DNA of 64,000 bases from Serratia bockelmannii. Its GTDB lineage: Bacteria > Pseudomonadota > Gammaproteobacteria > Enterobacterales > Enterobacteriaceae. Of this stretch, positions 53,280 to 64,000 are shown piece after piece. The translations under genes and the position numbers were made by a program. The notes below the pieces were generated by a model, which was given only the letters and a program-made list of their open reading frames with translations, had not been told where the DNA came from and made no database searches. Positions within the stretch are counted from its first letter, which is position 1; each line of letters starts with the position of its first letter. Location: NCBI RefSeq assembly GCF_008011855.1, contig NZ_VOUX01000002.1, positions 460,299 to 524,298 on the forward strand. The letters run 5' to 3'.

Positions 53280-54905
53280 TTATACCCAACCGGCAACGGC
53301 CGCCGATGCCTGCGCCTCCACGTCGCCCTGGCGCGGTCCCCCCTCCGCCAGTTTGAATACCGCCACCGCCTGCGCCAGCAGGGCCGCCTGTTCCTCCACG
53401 CCGACGGCGGTGGTCGCCACCTCCTCCACCAGCGCGGCGTTCTGCTGGGTCACCTGATCCATCTGGGTCACCGCCACCCCGACCTGCTCGACGCCTTTGC
53501 TTTGCTCTTCCGACGCATAGGAGATGTTATCCATCAGCGACGTCACCTGGTTCACCGAGCCGACGATGGCATTCATCGTCTCGCCCGCCTGTTCCACCAG
53601 CCGCACGCCGGCGGCGATATCGCCGGTTACGCCGTCGACCAGACCGCTGATCTCCTTGGCCGAAGTCGCGCAGCGCTGCGCCAGATTGCGCACTTCGCCG
53701 GCTACCACCGCAAAACCCCGCCCCTGCTCCCCGGCACGTGCGGCCTCGACGGCGGCGTTCAGCGCCAGAATGTTGGTCTGGAAGGCGATGCCGTCGATCA
53801 CGCTGGTAATATCCCCCACCTGACGCGCGCTGTCGTTGATCGCCCGCATCTTGTCGATCGCGCTGGCCATCAGCGTTTCGCCATTGCGGGCAATGCCGGC
53901 GGTCTGATTGACCATGCCGGCGGCCTGAGTGGCGTTATCGGCGTTTTGCCGCACCGTGGCGGTAATCTGCTCCATGCTGGCGGCGGTTTCCGTCAGCGCG
54001 CTGGCTTGTTCTTCGGTGCGGCTGGAGAGATCGGCGTTGCCGACGGCGATCTCGTGCGTACCGTGGTTGATCGACTCCACGCCGTCACGCACCTGCTGCA
54101 CGGTCGCACTCAGCTCCTGCTGCATCGTCCGTAGGCTGGCGAACAACATGCCGATCTCATCGTTGTTGCGTACCGCGATCTCGCTGCGTAGATCGCCGCG
54201 CCCAACCTTTTGCAAGTGTTCGGCGATCTGGCGCAGCGGCAGAATCAAGCGCCGGCGGAAATCACGCTGCACGGCGACCAGCAGCAGCAGGATCGCCGCC
54301 AGGGTGCCACTCAGCAGGCGGGCGAAGACTTTTTGGGTCTGCTCCGCCTCTTCCACTGCCAGACGGTGGGCGGCCACCGTGGCCCGCATGTAGTCGGCAA
54401 ACTGGTTATCCAACCGCTGGCGCACCTGGCGCTTCTCTGCCGCCATGGCGTGCAGCCGCTCGATCAGCGCCGTCTGTGGCGTGTCGGCCAACAGCGTCAG
54501 TTCTTGCTTCAGCACCGCCTGCTGCGCCAGGTAAACCTTTTTCATCGCCTCGCCCAGATCCGGGCGCGATACCGTCAGGCCCGGCGTCTCCCAAAACAGG
54601 TTGAACGCGACGTCGGCGCTGCGCAGCTCACCTCGCGCCTCATCGATACCCTGCTGAATATCGGCTCTGCTGGTCTGCGCCCAGCGCTCGAACGCCATGT
54701 TGTCGATCAGCGTCTGCGTTTGCAGCAAAGCACGCCAACTGCGGTTCAGCGCCGCTTCCTCGTCGGAGAAGGTGCTCATCCTGTCGATACTGTGGCCGTT
54801 TTGCTGCATGAAATAGAAGGCAATGGCGCCGGTTCCCATGGGCATCAAGCCCAGCAGCAACAGCATCATCATCAGCCAGGTGGCTATTTTCATATTTTTC
54901 AGCAT
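53280..54905 (-). CDS. Methyl-accepting chemotaxis protein
   Basis: Transmembrane chemoreceptor; ligand unknown. 541 residues from the ATG at 54905. Membrane helix 1 about 7-29, periplasmic four-helix-type domain about 30-185, helix 2 about 190-208, HAMP about 210-262, then the signalling domain with the conserved hairpin IAFQTNILALNAAVEAARAG. The C-terminus ends VAGWV, lacking the NWETF-type CheR-binding tail. No che genes nearby. Confidence 0.93.
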   Translation of the reverse strand: MLKNMKIATWLMMMLLLLGLMPMGTGAIAFYFMQQNGHSIDRMSTFSDEEAALNRSWRALLQTQTLIDNMAFERWAQTSRADIQQGIDEARGELRSADVAFNLFWETPGLTVSRPDLGEAMKKVYLAQQAVLKQELTLLADTPQTALIERLHAMAAEKRQVRQRLDNQFADYMRATVAAHRLAVEEAEQTQKVFARLLSGTLAAILLLLVAVQRDFRRRLILPLRQIAEHLQKVGRGDLRSEIAVRNNDEIGMLFASLRTMQQELSATVQQVRDGVESINHGTHEIAVGNADLSSRTEEQASALTETAASMEQITATVRQNADNATQAAGMVNQTAGIARNGETLMASAIDKMRAINDSARQVGDITSVIDGIAFQTNILALNAAVEAARAGEQGRGFAVVAGEVRNLAQRCATSAKEISGLVDGVTGDIAAGVRLVEQAGETMNAIVGSVNQVTSLMDNISYASEEQSKGVEQVGVAVTQMDQVTQQNAALVEEVATTAVGVEEQAALLAQAVAVFKLAEGGPRQGDVEAQASAAVAGWV

Positions 54906-55072
54906 AAGTCGTCTCCGTTGACAGTCACACCGGCGAGGGGAAATTCCCCGCCTGGTAGGGGCTATATCGGTACGAAACGACAACGGTTTAGGGTAAAAAC
55001 AAAATAATGCAATTATTCATTTACCAAACTAATAACAAGCTAACGAAACATCATTTTAATTGATTTTTAAGC

Positions 55073-55103
55073 TAAAAAAAACCCCGGTCAGTTGACCGGG
55101 GTT
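55073..55103 (-). terminator. Terminator of groSL
   Basis: AACCCCGGTC-AACTGACCGGGGTT stem (CCCCGGTC and GACCGGGG) followed by TTTTTTTAGC on the minus strand. Confidence 0.9.
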
Positions 55104-55130
55104 CTCAGCACACAAGCGTGTGGGGGATGA

Positions 55131-56789
<1,659 letters not shown>

Positions 56790-56821
56790 TCAACTCGTTC
56801 AGTTCAGAAGATAAAGCGCAA

Positions 56822-57115
56822 TTACGCTTCAACAATTGCCAGAATGTCGCTTTCGGACATGATCAACACTTCTTCATTGTCGATCTTCTCTGCTTTCACG
56901 CCGTAGCCGTCGTTGAAAATCACGATATCGCCAACTTTCACATCCAGCGGTTGGATGTTGCCGTTTTCCAGCACACGCCCTTTACCCACTGCAACCACTT
57001 CACCGCGAGTGGATTTACCCGCAGCAGAGCCAGTCAGGACGATGCCGCCAGCAGATTTTGATTCAACTTCTTTGCGCTTGACGATAACGCGGTCATGCAA
57101 TGGACGAATACTCAT
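56822..57115 (-). CDS. groS: Co-chaperonin GroES
   Basis: 10-kDa lid for GroEL. 97 residues from [20 protein letters not shown], with the mobile loop [16 protein letters not shown] and the roof region. The 16 extra upstream codons of the open frame lie in the leader. First gene of the operon. Confidence 0.98.
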   Translation of the reverse strand: MSIRPLHDRVIVKRKEVESKSAGGIVLTGSAAGKSTRGEVVAVGKGRVLENGNIQPLDVKVGDIVIFNDGYGVKAEKIDNEEVLIMSESDILAIVEA

Positions 57116-57197
57116 TGAACGCTCTCCTGTAAGAAGGTCTCTATCAGATTTAGGGTTGTACACCGGATGGTTGTTATTACCGGCCTCGTGGCATTTG

Positions 57198-57227
57198 AGA
57201 TGGGGGCGTTCCAGCCCCCTTCAAGGG
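57198..57227 (-). promoter_or_regulatory. Sigma-32 heat-shock promoter of groSL
   Basis: Minus strand CCCTTGAA (57220-57227) and CCCCATCT (57198-57205), 14 bases apart, matching the heat-shock sigma factor consensus and the E. coli groE promoter layout. The leader to groS is about 75 bases. Confidence 0.9.
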
Positions 57228-57304
57228 GGCGAACAAAAAAAATTTCGCATTTTCGGTTCGGCGAGTGCCGCAGAGATGAAAAACGCGGCCTGAGCCGCGT
57301 TTGC

Positions 57305-57793
57305 TTAACGATCGTGAGGTTTGCGATCCTCGTCCGGGCGGTGTTCCAGCACCGGGCGTTCGTCGTCCTTGCGCTGGAATTCGCCGTCGAAGGTATTGCC
57401 GTTGGCGGCGTCGCCGCCCGTCCAACCGCCGGGGCGATACACCGACAGGTGCGGCATCAGCTTCAGCGTCAGCGATTTTTGCACCGGCGGCAGCAGCAGC
57501 AACAGGCCGAGGAAGTCGGTGAAGAAGCCCGGTATCAGCAGCAGGAAGCCCGCCAGCACCAGCGAAACGCTTTTCACCATTTCCGCCGCCGGGCTTTCGC
57601 CGGCCGCCAGTTTTTGCTGCATCTGCACGAAGGTTTTCATGCCCTGATTGCGCACCAGCGAAATGCCGACGCAGGAGCTGAACACCACCAGCAGCAGGGT
57701 GACAGCCACGCCGAGCACGGCGGCGACTTTGATAAAGATGGATATTTCTATGTAAGCCAGCAGAAATATCAGCAGTAGCGGTAACCAGCGCAC
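57305..57793 (-). CDS. fxsA: FxsA family membrane protein
   Basis: Inner-membrane protein known for suppressing F exclusion of phage T7 when overproduced. 162 residues with about three to four membrane segments in residues 1-105 and a hydrophilic, charged tail ending DEDRKPHDR. Divergent from aspA, as in E. coli, but here it directly neighbours groS; yjeH is absent. Confidence 0.94.
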   Translation of the reverse strand: MRWLPLLLIFLLAYIEISIFIKVAAVLGVAVTLLLVVFSSCVGISLVRNQGMKTFVQMQQKLAAGESPAAEMVKSVSLVLAGFLLLIPGFFTDFLGLLLLLPPVQKSLTLKLMPHLSVYRPGGWTGGDAANGNTFDGEFQRKDDERPVLEHRPDEDRKPHDR

Positions 57794-58163
57794 CTGGTTC
57801 TCCTATCGGTAGGTAAAGCACGGCCGCCATGGGGGCGACAGCGCGAAAAAAGAGGCCGTAAACGGCCGACACCATTACAATGAGGGCATCCCCCCACCAT
57901 TTCAACCGAGAGCCGGTTTTTATTGCTAAAGTTCACAAACGTGAAAGAAGTCACAGAACCGGAAAAGGGCATATCCTTAAACACCATAAGGTGATCTGGG
58001 TTCAGTCATTTCTTACCAACCAGCATATGATCTGGGCAGCAACGGGCGATTTGGTTAATCGTTTCACGCCCCAAGCCTTCGGCAACATTAATTTAGGCTG
58101 TGCCCTTACTAGCCTTGACCTGACAAATTATTAATTCGGCAGCAACACATAGAGAAGGTTCTC
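57794..58163. other. Divergent control region between fxsA and aspA
   Basis: 370 bases with no gene. It carries a CRP-like site (separate entry) and an overlapping TTCAC-AAAC-GTGAA palindrome. The part near aspA is AT-rich without a clear FNR consensus. Confidence 0.55.
57940..57955. promoter_or_regulatory. CRP-like site between fxsA and aspA
   Basis: CGTGA-AAGAAG-TCACA, one mismatch from the TGTGA-N6-TCACA consensus. aspA is CRP-activated in E. coli, so this is a plausible site; it could also act on fxsA. Confidence 0.6.
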
Positions 58164-59600
58164 ATGTCAAACAACATTCGTATCGAAGAAGACCTGTTAG
58201 GAACACGTGAAGTCCCCGCAGACGCTTACTACGGAGTTCACACTCTGCGTGCGATTGAAAACTTCTACATCAGCAACAGCAAAATCAGCGATGTCCCCGA
58301 GTTCGTTCGCGGCATGGTGATGGTGAAAAAGGCCGCGGCGATGGCCAACAAAGAACTCAAAACCATCCCACGCAAAATCGCCGACGTGATCATCCAGGCC
58401 TGCGACGAGGTGTTGGATAAAGGCAAGTGCATGGATCAGTTCCCGGTGGACGTGTTCCAGGGCGGCGCAGGCACCTCGCTGAACATGAACACCAACGAAG
58501 TGCTGGCGAACATCGGCCTGGAGCTGATGGGCCATCAAAAAGGCGAATACCAGTACCTGAACCCGAACGATCACCTCAATAAGTGCCAGTCCACCAACGA
58601 CGCCTACCCGACCGGGTTCCGCATCGCGGTGTACGCCTCCAACCAGAAACTGATCGACGCCATCAACCAGCTGCGTGAAGGCTTCGATCGCAAGGCGAAA
58701 GAGTTCGAAACCATCCTGAAAATGGGCCGCACCCAGCTGCAGGACGCAGTGCCGATGACCCTCGGCCAGGAATTCCACGCCTTCAGCGTGCTGCTGAACG
58801 AAGAGACCCGCAACCTGCACCGCACCGCGGAGCTGCTGCTGGAAGTTAACCTGGGCGCCACCGCCATCGGCACCGCGCTCAACACCCCGGAAGGCTATCA
58901 GCCGCTGGCGGTGCAAAAACTGGCGGAAGTCAGCGGCCTGCCGGTGGTACCGGCGGAAGACCTGATCGAAGCCACCTCCGACTGCGGCGCCTACGTGATG
59001 GTGCACAGCGCACTCAAACGCCTGGCGGTGAAACTGTCCAAAATCTGTAACGACCTGCGCCTGCTCTCCTCCGGCCCGCGCGCCGGCCTGAACGAAATCA
59101 ACCTGCCGGAGCTGCAGGCGGGGTCGTCCATCATGCCGGCCAAAGTGAACCCGGTGGTGCCGGAAGTGGTCAATCAGGTGTGTTTCAAGGTGATTGGCAA
59201 CGACACTTGCGTTACCATGGCGGCCGAAGCGGGCCAGCTGCAGCTGAACGTGATGGAGCCGGTGATCGGCCAGGCGATGTTCGAGTCGATCCACATCCTG
59301 ACCAACGCCTGCTACAACCTGCTGGAAAAATGCATTAACGGCATCACCGCGAATAAAGAAGTCTGCGAACACTACGTCTTCAACTCGATCGGTATCGTCA
59401 CCTATCTGAACCCGTTCATTGGCCACCACAACGGTGACATCGTCGGGAAGATCTGCGCCGAAACCGGCAAGAGCGTGCGCGAAGTGGTGCTGGAACGCGG
59501 CCTGCTGACCGAAGCCGAGCTGGATGACATCTTCTCCGTGGAGAACCTGATGCACCCGGCTTATAAAGCTAAACGCTATACGGATGAAAATGAACAATAA
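58164..59600 (+). CDS. aspA: Aspartate ammonia-lyase
   Basis: Splits aspartate to fumarate and ammonia; feeds fumarate respiration. 478 residues, with the family signature [11 protein letters not shown] near residue 320 and [12 protein letters not shown]. Followed by a terminator, then dcuA, whose protein exchanges aspartate and other dicarboxylates. Confidence 0.98.
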   Translation: MSNNIRIEEDLLGTREVPADAYYGVHTLRAIENFYISNSKISDVPEFVRGMVMVKKAAAMANKELKTIPRKIADVIIQACDEVLDKGKCMDQFPVDVFQGGAGTSLNMNTNEVLANIGLELMGHQKGEYQYLNPNDHLNKCQSTNDAYPTGFRIAVYASNQKLIDAINQLREGFDRKAKEFETILKMGRTQLQDAVPMTLGQEFHAFSVLLNEETRNLHRTAELLLEVNLGATAIGTALNTPEGYQPLAVQKLAEVSGLPVVPAEDLIEATSDCGAYVMVHSALKRLAVKLSKICNDLRLLSSGPRAGLNEINLPELQAGSSIMPAKVNPVVPEVVNQVCFKVIGNDTCVTMAAEAGQLQLNVMEPVIGQAMFESIHILTNACYNLLEKCINGITANKEVCEHYVFNSIGIVTYLNPFIGHHNGDIVGKICAETGKSVREVVLERGLLTEAELDDIFSVENLMHPAYKAKRYTDENEQ

Positions 59601-59621
59601 CAGACCTACCCGGTAGCCCTG

Positions 59622-59658
59622 AAAGGCACGCTAAATCCTCTGGATAGCGTGCCTTTTT
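59622..59658 (+). terminator. Terminator of aspA
   Basis: AAAGGCACGCT and AGCGTGCCTTT form the stem, followed by TTTACTTT. dcuA starts 67 bases later, so read-through is possible. Confidence 0.85.
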
Positions 59659-59725
59659 ACTTTCCGGCGCCCACAAAATTTTAACGTTTGATTTTCAATT
59701 TCTCTCATTTTAAGGAGTAAACACT

Positions 59726-61027
59726 ATGCTAGCCGTAGAATTGGTTATCGTTCTGCTGGCCATCTTTTTAGGGGCCAGGTTGGGCGGTATCGGTATCGGG
59801 TTCGCGGGGGGGTTGGGCGTTCTGGTCCTGGCGCTGATCGGCGTCAAGCCAGGCAGCATTCCCTTCGACGTGATTTCCATCATCATGGCGGTGATCGCGG
59901 CGATCTCCGCGATGCAGGTCGCCGGGGGGATGGACTATCTGGTGCAGCAGACCGAAAAACTGCTGCGCAAGAACCCCAAACACATCACCATTCTCGCCCC
60001 TATCGTCACTTACTTCCTGACCATCTTCGCCGGCACCGGCAACATCTCGCTCTCGGCGCTGCCGGTGATCGCCGAGGTGGCGAAAGAACAGGGCATCAAG
60101 CCTTGCCGCCCGCTGTCGACCGCCGTCGTCTCCGCCCAGATCGCCATCACCGCCTCGCCGATCTCCGCCGCGGTGGTGTACATGTCTTCGGTGATGGAAG
60201 GCCACGGCGTCAGCTACCTGCACCTGTTGATGGTGGTGATCCCATCCACCTTCTGCGCCGTGCTGGTGATGTCGCTGCTGGTGACCTGGCTGTTCGACTC
60301 CAAGCTGTCTAACGATCCGGTGTACCTGAAACGCCTGGAAGAAGGCCTGATCACCCTGCGCGGCAACAACGCGCTGGCGATCAAACCGCGCGCCAAAACC
60401 TCGGTGCTGCTGTTCCTGCTGGGCGTGCTGTGCGTGGTCGCCTACGCCATCATCAACAGCCCGGGCCTGGGCCTGGTGGCCAAGCCGCTGATGAACACCA
60501 CCAACGCCATCCTGATCATCATGCTGAGCGTCGCCACGCTGACCACCCTGCTGTGCCGCGTCGACACCGACATGGTGCTGAACTCCAGCACCTTCAAGGC
60601 CGGCATGAGCGCCTGTATCTGTATCCTCGGCGTCGCCTGGCTGGGCGACACCTTCGTGCAGGCCAACATCGACTGGATCAAAGAGACGGCCGGCAGCGTC
60701 ATTCAGGCGCACCCGTGGCTGCTGGCGGTGATCTTCTTCTTCTGCTCGGCGCTGCTGTACTCGCAGGCCGCCACCGCCAAGGCGCTGATGCCAATGGCGC
60801 TGGCGCTGAACGTGTCGCCGCTGACCGCCGTCGCCTCCTTCGCGGCCGTTTCCGGCCTGTTCATCCTGCCGACCTACCCGACGCTGGTCGCCGCGGTGCA
60901 GATGGACGATACCGGCACCACGCGCATCGGCCGCTTCGTGTTCAACCATCCGTTCTTCATTCCCGGCACCATGGGCGTGATTTTCGCGGTGGTATTCGGC
61001 TTCCTGCTCGGCAGCGTCATGCTGTAA
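59726..61027 (+). CDS. dcuA: DcuA, C4-dicarboxylate antiporter
   Basis: Inner-membrane exchanger of aspartate, fumarate, malate and succinate. 433 residues, about ten membrane segments, with FAGTGNISLSALPVIAE and YSQAATAKALMPMALAL motifs. Follows aspA; together with frdABCD in the window they serve anaerobic fumarate use. Confidence 0.96.
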   Translation: MLAVELVIVLLAIFLGARLGGIGIGFAGGLGVLVLALIGVKPGSIPFDVISIIMAVIAAISAMQVAGGMDYLVQQTEKLLRKNPKHITILAPIVTYFLTIFAGTGNISLSALPVIAEVAKEQGIKPCRPLSTAVVSAQIAITASPISAAVVYMSSVMEGHGVSYLHLLMVVIPSTFCAVLVMSLLVTWLFDSKLSNDPVYLKRLEEGLITLRGNNALAIKPRAKTSVLLFLLGVLCVVAYAIINSPGLGLVAKPLMNTTNAILIIMLSVATLTTLLCRVDTDMVLNSSTFKAGMSACICILGVAWLGDTFVQANIDWIKETAGSVIQAHPWLLAVIFFFCSALLYSQAATAKALMPMALALNVSPLTAVASFAAVSGLFILPTYPTLVAAVQMDDTGTTRIGRFVFNHPFFIPGTMGVIFAVVFGFLLGSVML

Positions 61028-61034
61028 GGCTTAG

Positions 61035-61060
61035 ACCGGGGCTGCGGCCCCGGTTTTCCT
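61035..61060 (+). terminator. Terminator of dcuA
   Basis: ACCGGGGC pairs with GCCCCGGT, then TTTCCTT, 8 bases after the dcuA stop. Confidence 0.8.
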
Positions 61061-61136
61061 TCTGGCGATAAACTCGCCTTCTAGCCAATCCGCCTTCAGG
61101 GTATAGTGCCCATTCAAACCGATGAGAGGGCTGAAG

Positions 61137-61460
61137 ATGTCTGATTGCGAAGCTGTCGTCATACTCTGTACCGCACCCGATGAAGCCAGCGCCCAGGAAC
61201 TGGCGGCGCGGGTCTTGGGCGATAAGCTGGCGGCCTGCGCCACGCTGCTGCCCGGCGCCACCTCGCTGTATTACTGGGAAGGGAAACTGGAACAGGAATA
61301 CGAAGTGCAGATGCTGTTCAAAAGCGATCGCCGCCGTCAGCAAGCCCTGCTCGACACCCTGAAACAACATCACCCTTACCAGACGCCCGAGCTGCTGGTC
61401 TTGCCGGTGATGGCCGGAGATAAAGACTACCTGTTATGGATCAACGCTTCCTTAAACTGA
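61137..61460 (+). CDS. cutA: CutA, divalent-cation tolerance protein
   Basis: Small trimeric cytoplasmic protein affecting copper tolerance. 107 residues from ATG 61137 (MSDCEAVV), which fits the E. coli start and has GAGAGGG upstream; an ATG at 61122 would add five residues. Conserved [20 protein letters not shown] and [18 protein letters not shown]. Overlaps dsbD by 25 bases. Confidence 0.95.
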   Translation: MSDCEAVVILCTAPDEASAQELAARVLGDKLAACATLLPGATSLYYWEGKLEQEYEVQMLFKSDRRRQQALLDTLKQHHPYQTPELLVLPVMAGDKDYLLWINASLN

Positions 61461-63151
61461 TTTTGCTGCTGTGCAGCCTGTGCTTCCTGCCGCAGGCGGC
61501 GCAGGCTTCGCTGTTCGCGCCGAAGGGCGGCAGCCAGTTCGTGCCTGTCGATCAGGCCTTCACTTTCGATTTCAAACAGCAAGGCAACCAGGTAACGCTG
61601 AACTGGCAGATCCGCCCCGGCTACTACCTGTATCGTCAGCAGATCAAACTGGTGCCGCAGCAGGCGACGCTCGGCGCGTTTACCCTGCCCGAAGGACTGA
61701 GCCACAAGGATGAATTCTTCGGCGAAGTGGCGATTTTCAAACAGCAGCTGAATCTGCAGGTGCCGCTGCAACAGGCGGCGGCCAACGCCAGCCTCAGCGT
61801 CACCTATCAGGGCTGCGCCGAGGCCGGCTTCTGCTATCCGCCGGAAACCCGAACCATCCCGCTGGACGCGGTCAGCGCCACCGCCGCCGCGCCGCTCTCG
61901 GCCTCTGCGCCGGCTGAAGCCCCTGCCGCACCGGCCAGCCTGCCGTTCTCGCCGCTGTGGGCATTGCTGATCGGCATCGGTATCGCCTTCACCCCGTGCG
62001 TACTGCCGATGTACCCGCTGATCTCCGGCATCATCCTCGGCCGCGACCGGCCGCAAAGCAGCGGCCGCATTCTGGCGCTGGCGGTGGTTTACGTGCAGGG
62101 CATGGCGCTCACCTACACCCTGCTGGGCTTGGTGGTGGCCGCCGCCGGATTGCAGTTCCAGGCGGCGCTGCAGCATCCTTACGTCCTGATTGGCCTGTCG
62201 GTGCTGTTCATCGCGCTGGCGCTGTCGATGTTCGGCCTCTATTCCCTGCAGTTGCCCTCAGCGCTGCAAACCCGGCTGGCAAACTGGAGCAACACCCAGC
62301 GCGGCGGCTCACTGACCGGCGTGTTCCTGATGGGCGCCCTGGCCGGGCTGATCTGTTCCCCCTGCACCACCGCGCCGCTCAGCGCCATCCTGCTGTATAT
62401 CGCCCAGAGCGGTAATCTGTGGGCCGGCGGCGGTACGTTGTACCTGTACGCACTGGGGATGGGCATTCCGCTGGTGATCGTCACCCTGTTCGGCAACCGC
62501 CTGCTGCCGCGCAGCGGCCCGTGGATGCAGTACGTGAAAGAGGCCTTCGGCTTCGTCATTCTGGCGCTGCCGGTGTTCCTGCTGGAGCGGGTGATCGGCG
62601 ACCTGTGGGGCATGCGCTTGTGGAGCCTGCTCGGCCTGGCGTTCTTCGGCTGGGCCTTCGCCCTGAGCCTGAGAAGCACACGCGGCTGGACGCGTGCCCT
62701 GCAATTGCTGTTGCTGGCGGCGGCGGTGATCGCCGCGCGGCCGCTGCAAGACTGGGCTTTCGGCACCGACCAGGCGCAGCAGGCGGCTCAACCGCATCTG
62801 GCCTTTACCCGCATCAACAACGTCGAACAGCTCGATCTCGCGCTGCAACAGGCGCGGGGCAAGCCGGTGATGCTGGATCTGTACGCCGACTGGTGCGTGG
62901 CCTGCAAAGAGTTCGAAAAATACACCTTCAGCGACGCCGCGGTGCAGGCAAGCCTGGCCAACGCGGTGCTGCTGCAGGCGGATGTGACCGCTAACAGCGC
63001 GGAACAGGCGGCGCTGCTGAAGCACCTGAAGGTGCTGGGGCTGCCGACGATCCTGTTCTTCGATCCGGCGGGCCAGGAACTGACGGCGCAGCGGGTCACC
63101 GGTTTTATGAAGGCGGCAGCCTTCAACGCGCATTTGCAGAAAGTGATGTGA
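61436..63151 (+). CDS. dsbD: DsbD, thiol:disulfide interchange protein
   Basis: Moves reducing power from cytoplasmic thioredoxin to periplasmic DsbC, DsbG and CcmG. 571 residues. Signal peptide to about 23; N-terminal domain with [10 protein letters not shown]; eight membrane helices (with [11 protein letters not shown] and [12 protein letters not shown] pairs); C-terminal thioredoxin domain with CVAC near residue 487. Follows cutA with overlap. Confidence 0.97.
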   Translation: MDQRFLKLILLLCSLCFLPQAAQASLFAPKGGSQFVPVDQAFTFDFKQQGNQVTLNWQIRPGYYLYRQQIKLVPQQATLGAFTLPEGLSHKDEFFGEVAIFKQQLNLQVPLQQAAANASLSVTYQGCAEAGFCYPPETRTIPLDAVSATAAAPLSASAPAEAPAAPASLPFSPLWALLIGIGIAFTPCVLPMYPLISGIILGRDRPQSSGRILALAVVYVQGMALTYTLLGLVVAAAGLQFQAALQHPYVLIGLSVLFIALALSMFGLYSLQLPSALQTRLANWSNTQRGGSLTGVFLMGALAGLICSPCTTAPLSAILLYIAQSGNLWAGGGTLYLYALGMGIPLVIVTLFGNRLLPRSGPWMQYVKEAFGFVILALPVFLLERVIGDLWGMRLWSLLGLAFFGWAFALSLRSTRGWTRALQLLLLAAAVIAARPLQDWAFGTDQAQQAAQPHLAFTRINNVEQLDLALQQARGKPVMLDLYADWCVACKEFEKYTFSDAAVQASLANAVLLQADVTANSAEQAALLKHLKVLGLPTILFFDPAGQELTAQRVTGFMKAAAFNAHLQKVM

Positions 63152-63193
63152 TAAATAACACTGAGGTTCTGAACCGAAGAGGAGGAAGCACAA

Positions 63194-63769
63194 GTGCAAC
63201 GTGAACACGTCCTTGATACCGCGCTGGGCCTGTTGGAACAACAGGGCCTGGCGACCGCCACATTAGAGATGCTGGCGGAAAAACTCGACGTTCAGCCCGG
63301 CGATCTCAAGCGGTTCTGGCCAGATCGCGAAGCGCTGCTGTACGACTGCCTGCGCTACCACGGCCAACAGATCGACACCTGGCGCCGCCAGCTGCTGCTG
63401 GACGAGAGCCTAAGCCCGCAGCAAAAGCTGCTAGCGCGCTATGACGTGCTGGCGGAATACGTGCAGCAAGACCGCTACCCCGGCTGCCTGTTTATCGCCG
63501 CCTGCAGCTTCTTCCCGGAAACGGATCATCCGATCCACCAACTGGCGGAGCAGCAAAAGCTGACCTCGCTGGAGCTGACCCGCGAACTGCTGCGCGACAT
63601 GGACGCCGACGACGCCGACATGGTGGCGCAGCAAATGGAATTGATTCAGGAAGGCTGCCTGAGCAAACTGCTGGTAAAACGCCAGCTCCAGGACGTATCG
63701 GTCGCCAAACGGCTGGCGGAAGACATCTTGCAGGTGGCGCAGTGCCGCCGCAACGGGGCGTTAAGCTGA
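63194..63769 (+). CDS. yjdC: YjdC, TetR-family regulator
   Basis: TetR-family DNA-binding protein; target unknown. 191 residues, GTG start (63194) behind AGGAGG. Helix-turn-helix at residues 1-50 ([20 protein letters not shown], then a [12 protein letters not shown] recognition region). Follows dsbD by 42 bases, the E. coli order, so may be transcribed from it. Precedes tRNA-Phe. Confidence 0.9.
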   Translation: MQREHVLDTALGLLEQQGLATATLEMLAEKLDVQPGDLKRFWPDREALLYDCLRYHGQQIDTWRRQLLLDESLSPQQKLLARYDVLAEYVQQDRYPGCLFIAACSFFPETDHPIHQLAEQQKLTSLELTRELLRDMDADDADMVAQQMELIQEGCLSKLLVKRQLQDVSVAKRLAEDILQVAQCRRNGALS

Positions 63770-63890
63770 ATCGGCAGGGTTGGCGGCACAGCCAACCCAA
63801 GGTGATCGCCAGAACAGGCGCATTTTTTGCGCCCTTTGCCTGAAAAGCCAGCAACCGGAGGCATTTTAACGTCTTTCACGCATAAAGCCG

Positions 63891-63919
63891 TTGACGGCTT
63901 TCGGCCAATACGGTTTAAT
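63891..63919 (+). promoter_or_regulatory. Promoter of tRNA-Phe
   Basis: TTGACG (63891-63896), 17-base spacer, TTTAAT (63914-63919), then a GC-rich GCTGCCCG discriminator and the tRNA about ten bases later. Confidence 0.75.
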
Positions 63920-63929
63920 GCTGCCCGTT

Positions 63930-64000
63930 GCCCGGATAGCTCAGTCGGTAGAGCAGGGGATTGAAAATCCCCGTGTCCTTGGTTCGATTCCGAGTCCGGG
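63930..64000 (+). tRNA. pheU: tRNA-Phe(GAA), cut by right edge
   Basis: 71 bases are present; the last five (CACCA) fall beyond the window. Acceptor GCCCGGA, D loop TAGCTCAGTCGGTAGAGC, anticodon arm GGGGA-TTGAAAA-TCCCC with anticodon GAA, and T loop GGTTCGATT. E. coli has pheU beside yjdC. Confidence 0.95.

Noticed and set aside
58197..59597. 466-codon minus-strand open frame opposite aspA
   Set aside because: Shadow of aspA, which carries the lyase signature.
59684..59708. TTTGAT...TCAA near dcuA as an FNR site
   Set aside because: The half sites are too close (no four-base gap) to fit the FNR consensus.

Overview
The window looks like the chromosome of a high-GC enterobacterium, most probably Serratia (S. 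marcescens group). The proteins are close to their E. coli counterparts, the coding sequence is GC-rich with dense divergent and convergent packing, and gene order follows the 94-96 minute segment of the E. coli map in several blocks. Species is inferred from gene content and order only. No prophage, transposase, CRISPR array or integron is visible; this is core backbone with small lineage-specific differences.

Left part (1-20 kb): the outer-membrane assembly pair tamB (cut by the left edge) and tamA, then msrA, ytfL/paeA, ytfK, ytfJ, cysQ, cpdB, ytfE, fklB and ytfB, a DUF488 gene, and the ribosomal operon rpsF-priB-rpsR-rplI. Next come three small secreted DUF1471 proteins (yjfY-like, bsmA, yjfN), an unrecognised 124-residue protein at 15715-16089, the esterase yjfP, the membrane protein yjfL and aidB. 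The E. coli ula and cycA genes are not here.

Middle (20-37.6 kb): a long minus-strand RNA, translation and stress block. It runs, in order of transcription, nnr, tsaE, amiB, mutL, miaA, hfq, hflX, hflK, hflC, then yjeT, purA, and nsrR-rnr-rlmB. NsrR is the nitric-oxide sensor, and a very good NsrR box lies in the same window in front of ytfE. nnr and queG are divergent with overlapping start codons.

From 37.6 to 46 kb: the queG to tRNA-Gly interval is AT-rich and holds DnaA boxes and a possible IHF site, at the map position of E. coli datA. Three tRNA-Gly(GCC) genes follow, then orn, rsgA-psd-mscM and epmA.

From 46 to 57 kb: frdABCD (fumarate reductase) behind an FNR-type promoter, then blc and sugE/gdx. 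sugE is preceded by two ACGA-loop hairpins, the hallmark of a guanidine-II (mini-ykkC) riboswitch. The entericidin pair ecnB/ecnA, efp, epmB, yjeI, a lone chemoreceptor and groSL follow. efp, epmA and epmB together encode most of the EF-P lysylation pathway.

Right part (57-64 kb): fxsA, aspA-dcuA (aspartate to fumarate, and C4-dicarboxylate antiport, which feeds the frd genes in anaerobic fumarate respiration), cutA-dsbD-yjdC, and a tRNA-Phe gene cut by the right edge.

No wholly new multi-gene system was found. The best leads are the datA-like locus, the riboswitch, the unknown gene at 15715-16089, and a tandem hairpin plus T-tract between epmA and frdA.
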